In this document: piece by piece, positions 54,439 to 64,000 of the stretch
Position numbering within the stretch: the stretch's first letter is position 1
Layout: the number at the start of each line of letters is the position of its first letter
DNA from: Lyophyllum atratum
Lineage: Eukaryota; Basidiomycota; Agaricomycetes; Agaricales; Lyophyllaceae
DNA length: 64,000 bases
Reading direction: 5' to 3'
Assembly (NCBI GenBank): GCA_014905825.1
Contig: JACGCN010000028.1
Coordinates: 62,001 to 126,000, forward strand
Notes under the pieces: generated by a model
The model's input: only the letters and a program-made list of their open reading frames with translations
What the model was told of the DNA's origin: nothing
The model's database searches: none
Made by a program: the position numbers and the translations under genes

Positions 54439-56640
54439 GGCGGTGTTGGCAAAGAGTACAGATTAAGCGACGATAATCGCCAGCGACAATCCCAACGATA
54501 AATAGATGGTGATAAGATGATCGATCGTCGTGTTTGGCATCAACCTCGGGCGACAATAGTCGCCTTCCCCTTTCTGTCGTTGTTCCTTGCCTCAACAGCA
54601 ACACGACTTCTGGCGCTTTACCATATGGCGCGCTACCGAATTACTCGAAGGGCACTTGGCGAATCGTCCTTGGACGTTCGAATGGCAACGGAACACTGTT
54701 TTTCGCCTCTGTCACCCGACACGCGGCTTGCGATGTCAACTTGACCATCATGCTCGTTTCTGGGACTCGAAATGTATTTACGCCCCCTGATATCCTTACA
54801 CTCCCCAAATTGATCTCTTCTTCTCAAATAGAACCTTTCACATGTGTTTTTATACTGGCTCCTTCACCTCGGGTCGTCTATGCTATTTTGTACCACATCA
54901 TCCCCTGTCACCATCGACCCTCACACGTTACGGCTCGGATGTACTCCCATACCTTCTCCTTCGCAACGGGACTCTCGGATGGGAGGGAGCTCTCTGCTTC
55001 TCCCTCACCACCACTCCAGCGCCCCCGGCTGTAGGAGACGGACCCCACCTTCCATCTCCACCCTCCGGAACTCCAGAACGTTAGGACCTCAGTTACAAAC
55101 CAGGGGTGGGAGAGCGGCTGTGTACGGCTTAGTAGAAAGGATTCCGAGGAACCGACATTTTTGCTGGGAGGAGGAGTACGGAGCGCCCACACATCCACAC
55201 AATCCACACGTCCCAGCCCATGGCCACCCGCTACAAGACTTCCAGCACTACCTTCTTTACGAATCCAGCGCCCCAGAAGGACCTGCCCGACCTTGTGCTC
55301 GTCTCACCAACGCCTGTGTCCGGGACTTCTCCGCTTCCTAATCTTCCACACGCGGACGAGGTCATTGTGAACAGGTTTAGCACACTCCCGTTGGACCTGT
55401 CCCCGACCCGGTCCATCCACCTTGTCCTTCAGTCTTACCTCAACACCACACCATGTCGCGCTTGAACCCCTGGTCGACCATCGACTCGAAAACACTCGGT
55501 GCATGACTGTCGAGGCTGGCCTTCACTCGCGGCTTCTCCTGTATCCGACCCTGTTCCTCGCAGAAACCCATGGACCCTGTCTGTGTCTCGGACGGCTGAG
55601 AAGGGGTCGCACCAGTGGAAAACGTTCGCTGCAGTCGGAAACTAGCTATCGGGGAAGTGCAGAAAGGGCGGAGGCCGGCGTTCGGAGGAGAGTATGCAGG
55701 AAAAATGACAGTACGTTTCTCTCATTCACCTTCCGCGGGCGCGCCTCATTCGTATCCATACAGCTTCGCTATGCCGTTGCGGTCCTTCAGCCGCATGCAT
55801 TGGACATTCTTGTTAGTCCTTAGGCACGGTCGCCTCCACATGGCTTCACTCAAGCATGGGACGAAGAATGGATTACTCTTTCGTTGTGACTACGGTCGGC
55901 GGAGAAGCGGCTTCCGGTGTATCTGGGGCGAATTTTGGTGGATTGCTGCTGAGGGGCGGGGGATATATAGAGGGGAAGAGATTGAGGGGTCGGAGGAGCA
56001 CTTGGGTCGGGCTCGGGTGTTAGTGGGTGACATGTTCGGAAGGGCTGTTCAGCGGTGCTGGATGAACTATCTGCGAAGCTCTGTGAGGCGTAGTAGATGT
56101 TCGGGCTCGTTAAGGCTGAAGGTCGATGAGGGCATCATTGTTCGACTTCCCCTAGTCTAGTAGGTCTTGTCTTGATATCATGTTGGCGTCCAACCTCACC
56201 CAATTCCCTCAAGCATGACCACTCCATTCACGTCCTGTAGCTCCCATTCCATATCCGTTTGGTGGTTCTTATGGAGAAATGCGCACGCGTTTGGATCGGC
56301 TGTTCGATGGCACTTCGTGGTCACTGCACGAAACTCTCATTCTCCTCGTCTCTGTGTCGCGCCATCGGTGCATATAAGCCTACACGATATCAGGTTCTGC
56401 TCCTGTTCCTATAGAGTACAATCATCCAGACTTGAAACTACAAAACACCCGCATCGACAGTACAGAATCGCAATAAACGAGAAAGATACCCTCGAAACAC
56501 TAAAAACATATCATTGCATTCGCCTCATCTTCCAAGGACCCTCACGCCGAGCCCCAGACTCATCGTGGTATCCCGATTACCCAAATGTCTGGAAAAGTGA
56601 GGATTTTTGTTCGGCACAGCTACTACCAAGCTAATGGATA
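54439..56640 (+). repeat. Divergent upstream block of F-box unit 5
   Basis: About 54,480-54,780 is the F-box leader (read on the minus strand). About 55,500-56,400 is the plus-strand block matching 1,840-2,640 and, reversed, 15,540-16,320 (gctatcggggaagtgcagaaaggg; tggggcgaattttggtggattg). A GTACGT donor-like site follows aaaatgaca at about 55,710 and a CTTCAG acceptor-like site lies near 55,791. One frame stays open for 181 codons (55,615-56,160) but differs from the frame open in other copies. The 54,844-55,340 frames are unrecognised. Confidence 0.5.
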
Positions 56641-56812
56641 GTGTTCTACGAAGAGGGTCTGGAAATGCCCTTGCAATGTTTTCGGATCTGATGAGGGTGT
56701 TTCTTAGGCTTTAATAGGAATACAAGGCCAGATGCGCATGCGAACGAGAGTCAGATATGTATATTTGATTCATCGACTGCCAACTATTGACTGCGGCACT
56801 GGGGTTAGAATA
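56641..56812. other. 3' flank of kinase-like gene
   Basis: Short stretch with the shared 3'-flank sequence (gaatacaa-gccagatgcgcatgcgaac, catatatttgatt) also seen after the copies at 59,764 and 26,464. No gene. Confidence 0.35.
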
Positions 56813-57893
56813 TTATTCTGGGGGTTGTTGCAAGTTGGAACTGGAGCGCGACTCTGGAACCTTGGCCGGGCGGGCATACCGTTTCTCGTCCGGAACATCG
56901 GCGTACTCTGCCTGAATGGCCGAAACATCGGAGATCATCACTTCGGCGTGTTTCCAAACCCTCTGCCGATCCTCCTCCGTTCTGAGCATACAATCTGGTA
57001 TCAAAGCCACGAGATCCTCAGCTCGTCCCTTTTTGAATGCCCAAACGGGTACGTGATGCCCGTAGAAGTTCAGAGGGTCTAGGGGTTCCGAAATGAGCAT
57101 GTCGGACGACCGTATGGAGTGATATACTACATACCTGGCAGCCAAAAGTCGAGCTCCATAGCGAGATCGTACAACTCTTGACACCCAAATTCTAAATCCG
57201 GCGGGGCAAAATCCCCAATGAGAACCTGGAGCCGCACTTCACAATTATGGGGTGTGGAGTGTTTCAGATCGATGAGGATGAATCTGCCGTCTTGGTCTTT
57301 CAGGATATTGCGTCCGTCAACATCGTGATGCGCGAAACCGTGCCCATGGAGTTCCGTAAACAGGTGGAATATCTGAATTCTATACACGTCTTGTTGGGTA
57401 TGAACTGATACGAGTCATGTGCCACTCACTTATCGTCGCACGAAAGACTCTCATCTCCTTGCTCATCTCGGAAATTGACACTTTCACCGCAATCCTCCAG
57501 CAATAGGACAGAGACGAGTTTGTTGTAGATCGTCGCTTGGAAAAGGCCGTAGCAGCGGGGGATGTAGGTTCCCTGCAGACGTTTTAGGTCCTTCTCGTAT
57601 CGTAGCGCTTCTTGAGTGAACATCGAGGAACGCGGGTATCGTGCGTTTACGTCGGTCTTCAGGACAATATTACGGGGTCCGGCTGGTTGGTGGCCGAGAA
57701 GCGATGCACGGTAGACAGTAGTGTAGTCGCCCTCGTAGATCTCAGTGACCTTATCGATACGGTACGAAAATGCGGACGGTGGTGTGGGGCAAGCAGCCTG
57801 AGTGACGCGTTGGAATATAAACGGTTCGGAGGGGGGATCACGTTCGAGTCGGTGGTTGATACCAAGGTGGCAAGAAAGTATGAGTTCACTCAT
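56813..57893 (-). CDS. Small protein-kinase-like protein, 3 exons
   Basis: Exons 57893-57430, 57379-57135 and 57078-56813 encode 324 residues. Key residues match the gene at 26,464: IVLKTDV (candidate catalytic Lys), HHDVDGRNIL (catalytic-loop Asp and Asn) and ILIDLKHS (Asp replacing the DFG aspartate, followed by Leu-Lys). The second exon is 245 nt, as in both paralogues. The N-terminus MSELILSCHLGINHRLERDP and tail EYADVPDEKRYARPAKVPES are family features. Substrate and activity are unknown. It is nearly identical to the gene 2 kb downstream at 59,764, so the pair is a recent tandem duplication including flanks. Confidence 0.76.
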
Positions 57894-59763
57894 GGTATTA
57901 CGCTCAGATGTCGCCGTCCAGTCCAGGGTCGGTATTTATCGTCGTTAAATGTTGAACGTTGACTTGGAATGCACTCAATGTCGTGTACAATGTGGTTGAA
58001 AGGTGGTCAATGGACTTCAACAACGGTTGAAAGCGATTGTTGAATACAGGGGACGAACCAAACACCGGTGACCTAACCTCTTTGATTTTTTCTGTCTTCT
58101 TGGTACGATACCGTGATCTCAATCACTTCTCAAGCCTGCGCTTTCTCCGTATCCACCTTCTAAGCGAGTTCGAAGGACAAGGTGGCTGATCGATCCGTGC
58201 GCTCTCCTCACCTGCGTAGCATTGTAGGACTGGGAGCTCAGAATAGAATCGTCGGTGGTGGTGGCCTGGTATCTTAATCGCCCCCAACAGCACTTCAAAG
58301 AAATTGCAGGAGGAGTATGCACCGCGGCTCTATATCCATGGAACCGCGGGGTGGGTTACGAAAAGGATCGGGCTTGTGTTCCAGAAGCATCCGGGAGTGG
58401 GCAAAGAGTGAAGAGTTGTAGGCGAGTCACAGTCATAATTGGGTGCCCCGATGCTGTTAAAGAAGTACCCCCCGGGTGCGGTCATCAGTCCCGACGTTCT
58501 AGATCTATGCTGGGGGCTAGCCGTGGCTGAAAAACACAGGCAATCCTTATCTGATCCAAAACCGTCGCCAGAACCTCCCCTTTGACCTCGTAAGCCCGGA
58601 ATGGCACCTCTAGTTCCTCAGGGATTATACTAACAGACGTCTAAGAAAGATATCATGACGAGACACCCCTGGCACACCCCTTCACACCTTCTCCATGCCC
58701 CCCATCCCGCCACCTCCCTACTCAAAAGACGGTTTGGATCTGTTGAAGGCGCTTCGCCGGCTACACGTCTCCAGCTGCATTTCGAGTCGAGTGTTTCAAC
58801 TTCTCTGGTTCTCCACGACATCCTCGCTTCTACGCTCATGCGTACCATCAGCGGCCGACTCATAACGCATCATGGGAGGCGGTCGGATCTCTCTTGAGGG
58901 TCATTCAGGATGCGGCTTCGCATCTGATCATTCCGGCTCTTTCGATTTCGTCTCCTGGGCACCCTCTTTCCTGTCGATCTATGTATTTTCGGCCACCTTA
59001 CCCTCCGTGACCTGTCGAATCGATGCATTGGTTTTGAAATCGGCGCATTGATATTCGAGGAAGCAATAGGTCTCTTATTGATCTGGTAAGATCGGAATCT
59101 TATTGATCGAACGACTTGCGACTTGCGAATCTGACTTAGTTCAGGCAAGTTGAATAAGGTAGTATCCTGGGATTGCCAGCAGGGCTGGCCGAGTAGAGGG
59201 GAGATTCATGAAGGCGACGACACGAGACCCACCCTTCACGGTCACGACTCATCATGATACGTAGACTATGTTAGATACCCCATCTACCTCATGTCCTTTG
59301 TTGTAAAGATGGGGAAGTACAGCATATCCACGGCCTTGGGCTCCTTCGTCAATGAGTCAGGCGCTGTCGAACGACGCGATGTTTCATGAAGGTTCTTTGC
59401 ATGCGGATAAAAACCTTGACTATTCTGTTGTCGGGAACCAGCGAAGTTGAATGACTCAGCTCGAGACGCAGCTGGAGATGTGTTAACCCCGTAGATGGGG
59501 AACAGGAAAATACTGGACGAGCTTCCTCGAAATATGCACACGCCCGAGGCCGGAAGAGAGTGGGATATCAATTGTTTGGCAAAGTGAGCATTTTGGTTCG
59601 GCACAGCTACTACCAGACTGATAGATAGCGCTATACGAAGAGGGTCTGAAAATGCCCATACAACATTTTCGGATCTGACGAGGATGTTTGTCAGGCTTTA
59701 GGAATACAACGCCAGACACGCACGCGAACAAGAATGAGATACATATATTTGATTTATCAACTC
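57894..59763. repeat. Intergenic mosaic of duplicated flanks between two kinase-like genes
   Basis: About 57,950-58,110 is the upstream segment shared with 60,946-61,100 and 30,770-30,976 (ggttgaaagcgattgttgaatacag; ccaaacaccgg). About 58,584-58,990 is a partial copy of the dispersed repeat seen at 28,372 and 47,269. About 59,280-59,480 matches 48,100-48,290. About 59,480-59,763 is the 3' flank of the next kinase-like gene. No intact gene was seen. Confidence 0.45.
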
Positions 59764-60877
59764 CTAATTATTGACTGCGGAACTGGGGTTCGAATCTGAC
59801 ACTGGGGGTTGTGGCAAGTTGGAACTGGAGCGCGACTCTGGAACCTTGGCCGGGCGGGCATACCGTTTCTCGTCCGGAACATCGGCGTACTCTGCCTGAA
59901 TGGCCAAAACATCGGAGATCATCACTTCGGCGTGTTTCCAAACCTTCTGCCGATCCTCCTCCGTTCTGAGCATATGATCTGGTATCAAAGCCACGAGATC
60001 CTCAGCTCGTCCCTTTTTGAATGCCCAAACGGGTACGTGATGCCCGTAGAAGTTCAGAGGGTCTAGGGGTTTCGAAATGAGCATGTCGGACGACCGTATG
60101 GAGTGATATACTACATACCTGGCAGCCAAAAGTCGAGCTCCATAGCGAGATCGTACAACTCTTGACACCCAAATTCTAAATCCGGCGGGGCAAAATCCCC
60201 GATGAGAACCTGGAGCCGCACTTCACACTTATGGGGTCCGGAGTGTTCCAGATCGATGAGGATGAATCTGCCGTCTTGGTTTTTCACGACATTGCGTCCG
60301 TCAACATCGTGATGCGCGAAACCGTGCCCATGGAGTTCCGTAAACAGGTGGAATATCTGAATTCTATACACGTCTTGTTGGGTATGAACTGATACGAGTC
60401 ATGTGCCACTCACTTATCGTCGCACGAAAGACTCTCATCTCCTTGCTCATCTCGGAAATTGACACTTTCACCGCAATCCTCCAGCAATAGGACAGAGACG
60501 AGTTTGTTGTAGATCGTCGCTTGGAAAAGGCCGTAGCACCGGGGAATGTAGGTTCCCTGCATACGTTGGAGATCCTTCTCGTATCGTATCACCTCCTGAG
60601 TGAAATTTGAAGGACGCGGGTATCTTGCGTTCACGTCGGTCTTCAGGACGATATTGCGGGGTTCGACGGGTTGGTGGCTGAGAAGCGAGGCACGGTAGAT
60701 AGTAGTGGAGTCGCCCTCGTAGATCTCAGTGACCTTATCGATACGGTACGACAATGCGGATGGTGGTTTGGGGCAACCAGCCTGAGTGACGCGTTGGAAT
60801 ATAAACGGTTCGGAGGGGGGATCACGTTCGGGTCGGTGGTTGAGACCGATGTGGCAAGAAAGAATTAGTTCGCTCAT
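59764..60877 (-). CDS. Small protein-kinase-like protein, 3 exons, tandem copy
   Basis: Exons 60877-60414, 60363-60119 and 60062-59764 encode 335 residues. It has the same landmarks as its neighbour: IVLKTDV, HHDVDGRNVV and ILIDLEHS (Asp-Leu-Glu as in the gene at 26,464, not Asp-Leu-Lys). The reading frame continues 11 residues beyond the neighbour's stop, ending in SDSNPSSAVNN. Intron positions and exon 2 length (245 nt) are shared by all three copies. The role is unknown. Basidiomycete genomes often carry many such kinase-like proteins, and high copy number next to F-box expansions is typical of fast-evolving gene families. Confidence 0.76.
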
Positions 60878-61196
60878 GGTGTTACGCTGAGATGTCGCCG
60901 TCCAGTTGAGGGTCAGTAGTTATCGTCGTTAGACGTTAAACATTGACTTCGAATGCACACAATGTCATATACAATGTGGTTGAAAGAACAACGGTTGAAA
61001 GTGATTGTTGAATACAGGGGACGAACACCAAACACCGGACATCTAACCTCTTGCACTTTTTGCCTCCTCGGCACCATTTTGGTGTTGCCCGTGTCGATCT
61101 CGGATGTGTATGTATCCCTCGAATACCTTCATGAGGCAGATGCCAATAGGTCCTGTACTCCTCGAACCTGACAATATGATTTTCTTCCAGCTCACG
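60878..61196. repeat. Upstream region of the kinase-like copy, cut by the second hAT element
   Basis: Matches 57,894-58,110 and, further out, 30,780-30,960 (tgcctcctcggcaccat, gtcctgtactcctcg). The similarity ends at about ccagct, immediately before the hAT-like terminus at 61,197. Presumed promoter of the gene at 60,877. Confidence 0.45.
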
Positions 61197-62315
61197 TAGG
61201 CTTTCGAGGTCCGGTTGCACCAACCGCAAAAGACCGGAAAAAGACCGGACCGCAACCGCAAACAACCGGACTTGCGGTTGCGGTTGCAGCGGATTTTCGA
61301 AGCCAGCAGTTGCGGTTCCTCGGAAATCGCGGGCGTGCCGAACCGGTCAGGACCAGTCCCGACCGGTCGGAACCGATAAAAAGTCACACGGTACATGTCA
61401 ACAAACAAGGATGTTGTGGGCACTCGTTGTTGACTGTGTTCCACCACCAACACCGCCGCTACCACCGCCGTTTCGACGCCCAGCATCATCCCCTCGATAC
61501 CGCTGCCAACCACTCACCCGAACACGCACACAAGGCCTCTGTGACAGCCCAGATGGATTAGCAGGGGAGGCAAACAGGGCAGACCCCAGCTGGGGGAGAG
61601 CCGTGAGGTGTGTTTTCGCACCCGGAATCGTTTACTAACCATCTAGAAATCCTACTTAGCAGCCACGGCCCCTCCCCTGCAGCCCCACTGCGTGCCCTCG
61701 CGCCTGCTCGACCGCCACGTCACGCAACGATGCCCAGCACAGCCCACACCGCCGCCACATCACGTCACCCGACCGCCCTGCCACCACTCACCCACACCAC
61801 CGCCACATCACGTCGCTCGACCGCCGCCACGTCATGTCCCCGACCGTCGATCACCACTCGCGCACACCATTGCCACATCGCTCAACCGCTGCACGTCACC
61901 CAGGCCGCTACCATGTCCTCAAACCCCATGTGACCCGACCCCATGCATCTCAATTGTCGCCTTCCTTTTCTAATAACCCATTCAATTGATTTTCGATACA
62001 AGTCCTTCTGTAGTAGTTATATATGCTAATATATTTGGTATTTTGACATAACTTCATATACTTGTAGTATACTTCTAAGTGATTTCGCGGCTGTGTCATC
62101 AGTCGCGACCGGTCGCAGTCAGTCGCGACTGGTTGCAACCCGGTTCAGTCGAAACCGGTCGAAACCGGTCGTCGGCGTTGATGCAACCGATAACAACCGG
62201 TCGAACACGGTTCGGTTGTCGGTCGGACCTGCCTTGTAAATTTCCCAACCGGTCCAGGTTGCAGTTGCGGCCAAAACGGGCCAAAAACCGGACCGGACCG
62301 GACTTCGAAAGCCTA
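61197..62315. mobile_element. Non-autonomous hAT-like element, copy 2 (1119 bp)
   Basis: The same length as copy 1 and no difference was seen by eye, with the same termini and orientation. It lacks a target duplication: the left flank is agctcacg and the right flank tttataga. The left flank belongs to the duplicated kinase upstream region and the right flank leads into an unrelated decayed gene, so this copy marks a chromosomal junction. Confidence 0.85.
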
Positions 62316-64000
62316 TTTATAGAGGTACCCAAAAAATGAAGAAAACGCGTGACCTCACGTGATTGCGTCGTCTGTACCATTGATTATGTCATGCTCTCAT
62401 TTCCCAGGATGGACGCGCATAAGCTTGTGAACACGCGCTACCGCGGCAGAACCTGCTACTTTCCTGCGCGATTTTGACACTACAACCCTTTGCCCTTCGT
62501 AACCCATCGGGACTTGCTGCCTGCGCTAAGAAGCTCGCTGCTCAAACATGTCACAATGTCACCATTGTATGTAAGTCTAATACCACATTACTCGGGATGC
62601 AGACTAATTGTTGCATAGGTTGGAGGAGGCTCAGCTACACTTGCCAACTGTCTTTCCATAAAACCAGCATATGCCACTGGTGTAGTTGAAGTTTCTGCTC
62701 ATGCTCCTTTCATTCCGCTCACTTCCTTACATAAACCCATCAACAGGCTGGGTAGCAACTGATGAGCCTTTTGTTGACGTCCTAATTCTGTTGGGCCATC
62801 CAATACATGGACAACACCTCCTTGACTAGCTCGTTTTGACCGTCATCCGTTTCGGCATCCAACGGGTCACTTAGCCAGGCTCGGTAAGACCAAGCCTCTC
62901 ATGCTCACCGTTGTTCCCAAATAGGCCACGATTGGTGCGCTTGGTGTGCTGGACAACAATCATCGGATATACCCTGCACGTCCCGTCCTGATCTCTGGTG
63001 ACTGTAAGCGTGAGACTGGTCGACAGCATGCTGAAATGATTCAAACCCTTCTGGATGGTGTGAACAGCAAACGACCAGCCACAAAGCTTCGCATCGTCTC
63101 AATCGCGTCTGATGGCGAAACTCGACGAGGATCATCGCTTGCAATCCTCACGTTCAAGTCTGAATTATCTGATAATTCCAATATCTTCCCCCTTGTTTCG
63201 CCTCTTCGTCTGATGAACCGACTCGTGGGCGACGATGACATGGTCGCTGACAAGGATTGGAAACACGTATTCAAGCGTTTTTGCAACCTTTTACTTTGCG
63301 GCATCCAGTGCAGCACACAGTCCCGGATACATCAAGGCACGAGAGGCATTGCGAGTACTCGGGAAACTCCTCTATCACATGGTCTTTCCATACCTCTGTG
63401 TCGACTTAACCCTATCAGAGCAGCTCGAGCATCTTAGTGCAGCCATACATCTCGTGCTTGCCCTCTACCATCAATCCCAGAACAAATTCATTTCAACCCT
63501 ACTCTACGTTGACCTCACGATCATGATCAAGAATGTCTTTTTCTGTCTTGCAAAGGCCAAAATCGATGTGCCAAATGGTTCATTCTGGATCATCCTTTTG
63601 GGCACTGACCGCCTCGAAGAGCTGTTTGGCGTCCTTCGAACAATGATAGCAACCAACGCAAACCCGATGTTCTCCAGATCAGTGATCGTATCACCAGAAC
63701 AACAGAAGTGCTAAATATTTTGGCGCGGTACCCTCATTGGGATCGTTTTCCTCATCGCCTAAAGCTTCTAGCCATTACTCGCAAGTCTTGAGAACTTCCA
63801 GACAGCTCTGATCACATCAAGGCTCCCTCATGAAGAGGCAACACGTACGTCAGAAGTGTTTCTCTTCAGACCTCATGGAAGCGCGGTCGGCTTCTCATTG
63901 AAAAGAAGTGCCCATTTTTGGCTCAAGAACTCGAAGCTGTTGACGAGTGCCCCAACGCGGATATCCTTGCGCCTTTTGGAGCACTCCTCGTAAATATCCC
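62316..64000 (+). pseudogene. Decayed copy of a multicopy Agaricomycete protein family, runs off the edge
   Basis: Plus-strand pieces read in order: ATIGALGVLDNNHRIYPARP, RLVGDDDMVADKDWKHVFKR, then after a frame change REALRVLGKLLYHMVFPYLC, FWIILLGTDRLEELFGVLRT, another frame change, EVLNILARYPHWDRFPHRLK, a TGA after AITRKS (near 63,789), a second TGA shortly after, and QTSWKRGRLLIEKKCPFLAQ to the edge. I recall this as an uncharacterised, high-copy family in mushroom genomes with conserved KDWKHVFKR and LGTDRLEELFG motifs, possibly transposase-derived; that origin is inference. Two frame changes and at least two stops make this copy non-functional. The 5' part before about 62,930 is not recognisable. 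Confidence 0.55.

Noticed and set aside
1..64000. tRNA, rRNA, CRISPR array, bacterial operon signals
   Set aside because: None recognised; intron-rich genes and element types are fungal, so bacterial features such as ribosome-binding sites were not expected.

Overview
The window looks like an accessory, transposon-rich region of a mushroom-forming basidiomycete (Agaricomycetes). Genes are split by many 50-65 bp GT-AG introns. Uncharacterised F-box-like and kinase-like families have expanded, there is a Ty3/gypsy chromovirus, and a degenerate multicopy Agaricomycete protein lies at the right edge. No tRNA, rRNA or CRISPR array was seen. The species cannot be named from the sequence. All similarities were judged by eye; no database search was possible. 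|| Layout. 1-2.7 kb: a partial F-box-like gene (-) and its conserved divergent upstream block. 3.06-4.53 kb: a three-exon ATP-grasp protein, followed by a diverged tandem repeat of about 0.6 kb. 5.7-8.4 kb: no confident gene. 8.4-13 kb: two head-to-head delta-12-type fatty acid desaturases, the metabolic island of the window. 13-15.5 kb: apparently empty. 15.5-26.1 kb: F-box-like genes (one frameshifted, three intact, one fragment) with duplicated upstream blocks. 26.5-30.6 kb: a kinase-like gene and a Ser/Thr/Pro-rich single-pass membrane protein (-). 30.98-40.81 kb: a complete chromovirus with 672-bp LTRs of equal length that look identical, an unbroken gag-pol and an extra ORF in the env position. 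40.82-47.26 kb: a 6.4-kb DNA element with long terminal inverted repeats (about 570 bp), a 5-bp target duplication and no recognisable transposase. Its interior is a patchwork of host-gene pieces with introns retained, including an Iml2/DUF3808-like and an Mtr10/transportin-3-like piece. 47.3-56.6 kb: two more F-box units, one broken by a 1119-bp hAT-like element, and a copy of the membrane-protein gene that has lost its membrane segment. 56.8-60.9 kb: two near-identical kinase-like genes (-). 61.2-62.3 kb: a second copy of the 1119-bp element. 62.3-64.0 kb: a decayed gene running off the edge. || How it fits together. Apart from the desaturases and the ATP-grasp gene, most of the window is segmental duplication. 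F-box-like genes travel with a divergent upstream block, kinase-like genes with their own flanks, and these modules have been copied, inverted, truncated and hit by transposons. The best candidates for something not yet described are the gene-capturing inverted-repeat element at 40.8-47.3 kb and the chromovirus with an extra downstream ORF.
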